Part shown: piece by piece, positions 4,993-6,209 of the stretch | Layout: each line of letters starts with the position of its first letter | How positions within the stretch are numbered: position 1 is the first letter of the stretch | Assembly (NCBI GenBank): GCA_937952155.1 | Contig: CALFYH010000211.1 | Span: forward strand, 1-6,209 | Origin: an uncultured Saprospiraceae bacterium | GTDB taxonomy: Bacteria > Bacteroidota > Bacteroidia > Chitinophagales > Saprospiraceae | Direction of reading: 5' to 3' | Length of the DNA: 6,209 nt | The notes under the pieces: generated by a model | The model's input: the letters and a program-made list of their open reading frames with translations, nothing else | Told to the model about the DNA's origin: nothing | Databases searched by the model: none | Translations under genes and position numbers: made by a program

Positions 4993-6209
4993 TTATACCT
5001 CAGCTGCCAAAGTACATGCTTGATGGATTGCACTTTTGGCGTCAAGTTCGGCTGCTTCATAAGCACCACCAATTAATTTTGGCGACAAGCCTTCAGAAAT
5101 TAATGCTTCGTAAAGTGACCGCGATGATTCCTGTCCAGCACACACCACGATGTGATCTACCTCAAGAAACATTGGTGTCCCTGCAACATTGATCGACAGA
5201 CCTTGATCATCTACTTTGATATATTCTACATCTGATAGCATTTTTACACCTTTTTTCTGTAGATTTGCCTTGTGGATCCAGCCAGTCGTCTTACCCAAAG
5301 TGTTGCCGTGTTTTCCTGTTGATCTCTTGAGCAGATATACTTGTCGCTCAGATAATTGTGGTTGTGCAACCTTCAATCCACCACGATGATTATATTCCAT
5401 ATCTACGCCCCATGTTTCCATAAAGCTTGCAATATCTGTATCGGATCCATTGTGATGCGTCAAAAATGTCGCCACATCAAATCCTATGCCACCACTACCA
5501 ATAATTGCTACCTTTTGACCAGCGATGACTTTCTTTTCTAACAGATCTGTATAATAAATTACCTTAGGATGATCAGCACCAGGGATTTCCCACTTGCGAG
5601 GATTAACACCATTTGCCAAAATTATTTCATCAAAATCACCATGGATTAAATCATCAGCATTTACATGATGACCTAAGCAGACCTTAACAAGATATTTCTC
5701 CATCATTTTTTCATAATATCTTATGGTTTGCCCATATTCTTCCTTACCGGGAATAACCATTGCCATATTAAACTGACCACCAAGTCTGACCGATGCTTCG
5801 TAAAGCGTCACTTGATGTCCGCGCATAGCAGCAATATGAGCAAATGCAAGTCCAGCAGGTCCTGCACCAACTACGGCTATTTTTTTCTTTGCAGCAGCTG
5901 GCAAATAACGTATTTCTGTTTCATGACAAGCCCTTGGATTAACAAGGCACGACGAAATTTTCAATTGGAAAGTATGATCAAGACATGCCTGATTACATGC
6001 GATACAAGTATTGATTTCGTGGCTGCGATTTTGCATCGTTTTGATGACAATATCAGGATCTGCCAAAAATGGCCTTGCCATTGATATCATGTCCGCACAA
6101 CCATCAGAAAGTATTTCTTCGGCAATCTCAGGTGTATTGATTCTATTTACAGCAATGAGCGGGATGTTTACTTCTTTTTTGAGTCGCTTTGTCACCCATG
6201 AAAATGCTC
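4993..6209 (-). CDS. fadH: 2,4-dienoyl-CoA reductase (NADPH), C-terminal part; gene runs off the window
   Basis: This enzyme reduces 2,4-dienoyl-CoA esters with NADPH so that unsaturated fatty acids can finish beta-oxidation. The window holds about 405 residues, matching roughly residues 267 to the end of the approximately 670-residue E. coli FadH. The frame stays open to the window edge, beginning AFSWVTKRLKK as in E. coli, so the Val (GTG at 6195) is not the start. Visible parts are the end of the FMN-binding TIM barrel (ADMISMARPFLADPD), four cysteines of the 4Fe-4S site in CIACNQAC and SSC with the same 3-4-12 spacing as in E. coli, the FAD-binding VVGAGPAGLAFA, the NADPH-side VAIIGSGGIGFD, and the conserved LGKTTGWIH and VVCAGQE segments. 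The catalytic Tyr and His of the barrel lie outside the window. The protein is cytoplasmic. A 307-nt gap separates it from atpD, so a shared operon is unlikely. Confidence 0.97.
   Translation of the reverse strand, partial: AFSWVTKRLKKEVNIPLIAVNRINTPEIAEEILSDGCADMISMARPFLADPDIVIKTMQNRSHEINTCIACNQACLDHTFQLKISSCLVNPRACHETEIRYLPAAAKKKIAVVGAGPAGLAFAHIAAMRGHQVTLYEASVRLGGQFNMAMVIPGKEEYGQTIRYYEKMMEKYLVKVCLGHHVNADDLIHGDFDEIILANGVNPRKWEIPGADHPKVIYYTDLLEKKVIAGQKVAIIGSGGIGFDVATFLTHHNGSDTDIASFMETWGVDMEYNHRGGLKVAQPQLSERQVYLLKRSTGKHGNTLGKTTGWIHKANLQKKGVKMLSDVEYIKVDDQGLSINVAGTPMFLEVDHIVVCAGQESSRSLYEALISEGLSPKLIGGAYEAAELDAKSAIHQACTLAAEV

Noticed and set aside
5728..6084. 118-codon open frame on the + strand opposite fadH
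   Set aside because: The fadH frame is conserved through this stretch, including the 4Fe-4S cysteines; the opposite frame is Cys- and Ser-rich with no domain.

Overview
The window looks like ordinary chromosome from a Bacteroidetes (Bacteroidota) bacterium of low GC content. Three things point there: an ATP synthase beta subunit with the roughly 26-residue insertion usual in that phylum and in Chlorobi, a very short epsilon subunit, and promoters of the TTTG / TAnnTTTG type. Start codons lack clear Shine-Dalgarno sequences, which also fits. I cannot name the genus.

Layout. Positions 8-2204 (+ strand) hold a compact three-gene unit: an ECF sigma factor, a single-pass membrane protein that is probably its anti-sigma factor, and a secreted repeat protein of the DUF4097-like putative adhesin type. 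The first two genes are 6 nt apart and the last two overlap by 26 nt. A 14-bp hairpin at 2223-2260 ends this unit and probably also the convergent gene behind it. Positions 2281-2766 (- strand) encode a small outer-membrane beta-barrel protein with its own well-formed promoter (2794-2825). Next on the - strand come atpC (2896-3141) and atpD (3165-4685), a two-gene F1 ATP synthase operon with a promoter candidate at 4735-4742 and a strong terminator at 2837-2871. A 307-nt AT-rich gap (4686-4992) holds no gene but contains several inverted repeats. The window ends in the C-terminal 60% of fadH, 2,4-dienoyl-CoA reductase, on the - strand (4993 to beyond 6209).

How the parts relate. The sigma / anti-sigma / secreted solenoid unit looks like an envelope-sensing regulatory module; that reading rests on gene order and topology, not on a recognised signal. 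atpD and atpC supply the catalytic beta and the epsilon subunits of F1; the remaining atp genes are not beside them. fadH serves beta-oxidation of unsaturated fatty acids and appears to be a separate transcription unit. I found no mobile element, CRISPR array, tRNA or rRNA. The least described parts are the tyrosine-ladder solenoid protein with its cysteine-free anti-sigma partner, and the inverted repeats between fadH and atpD.
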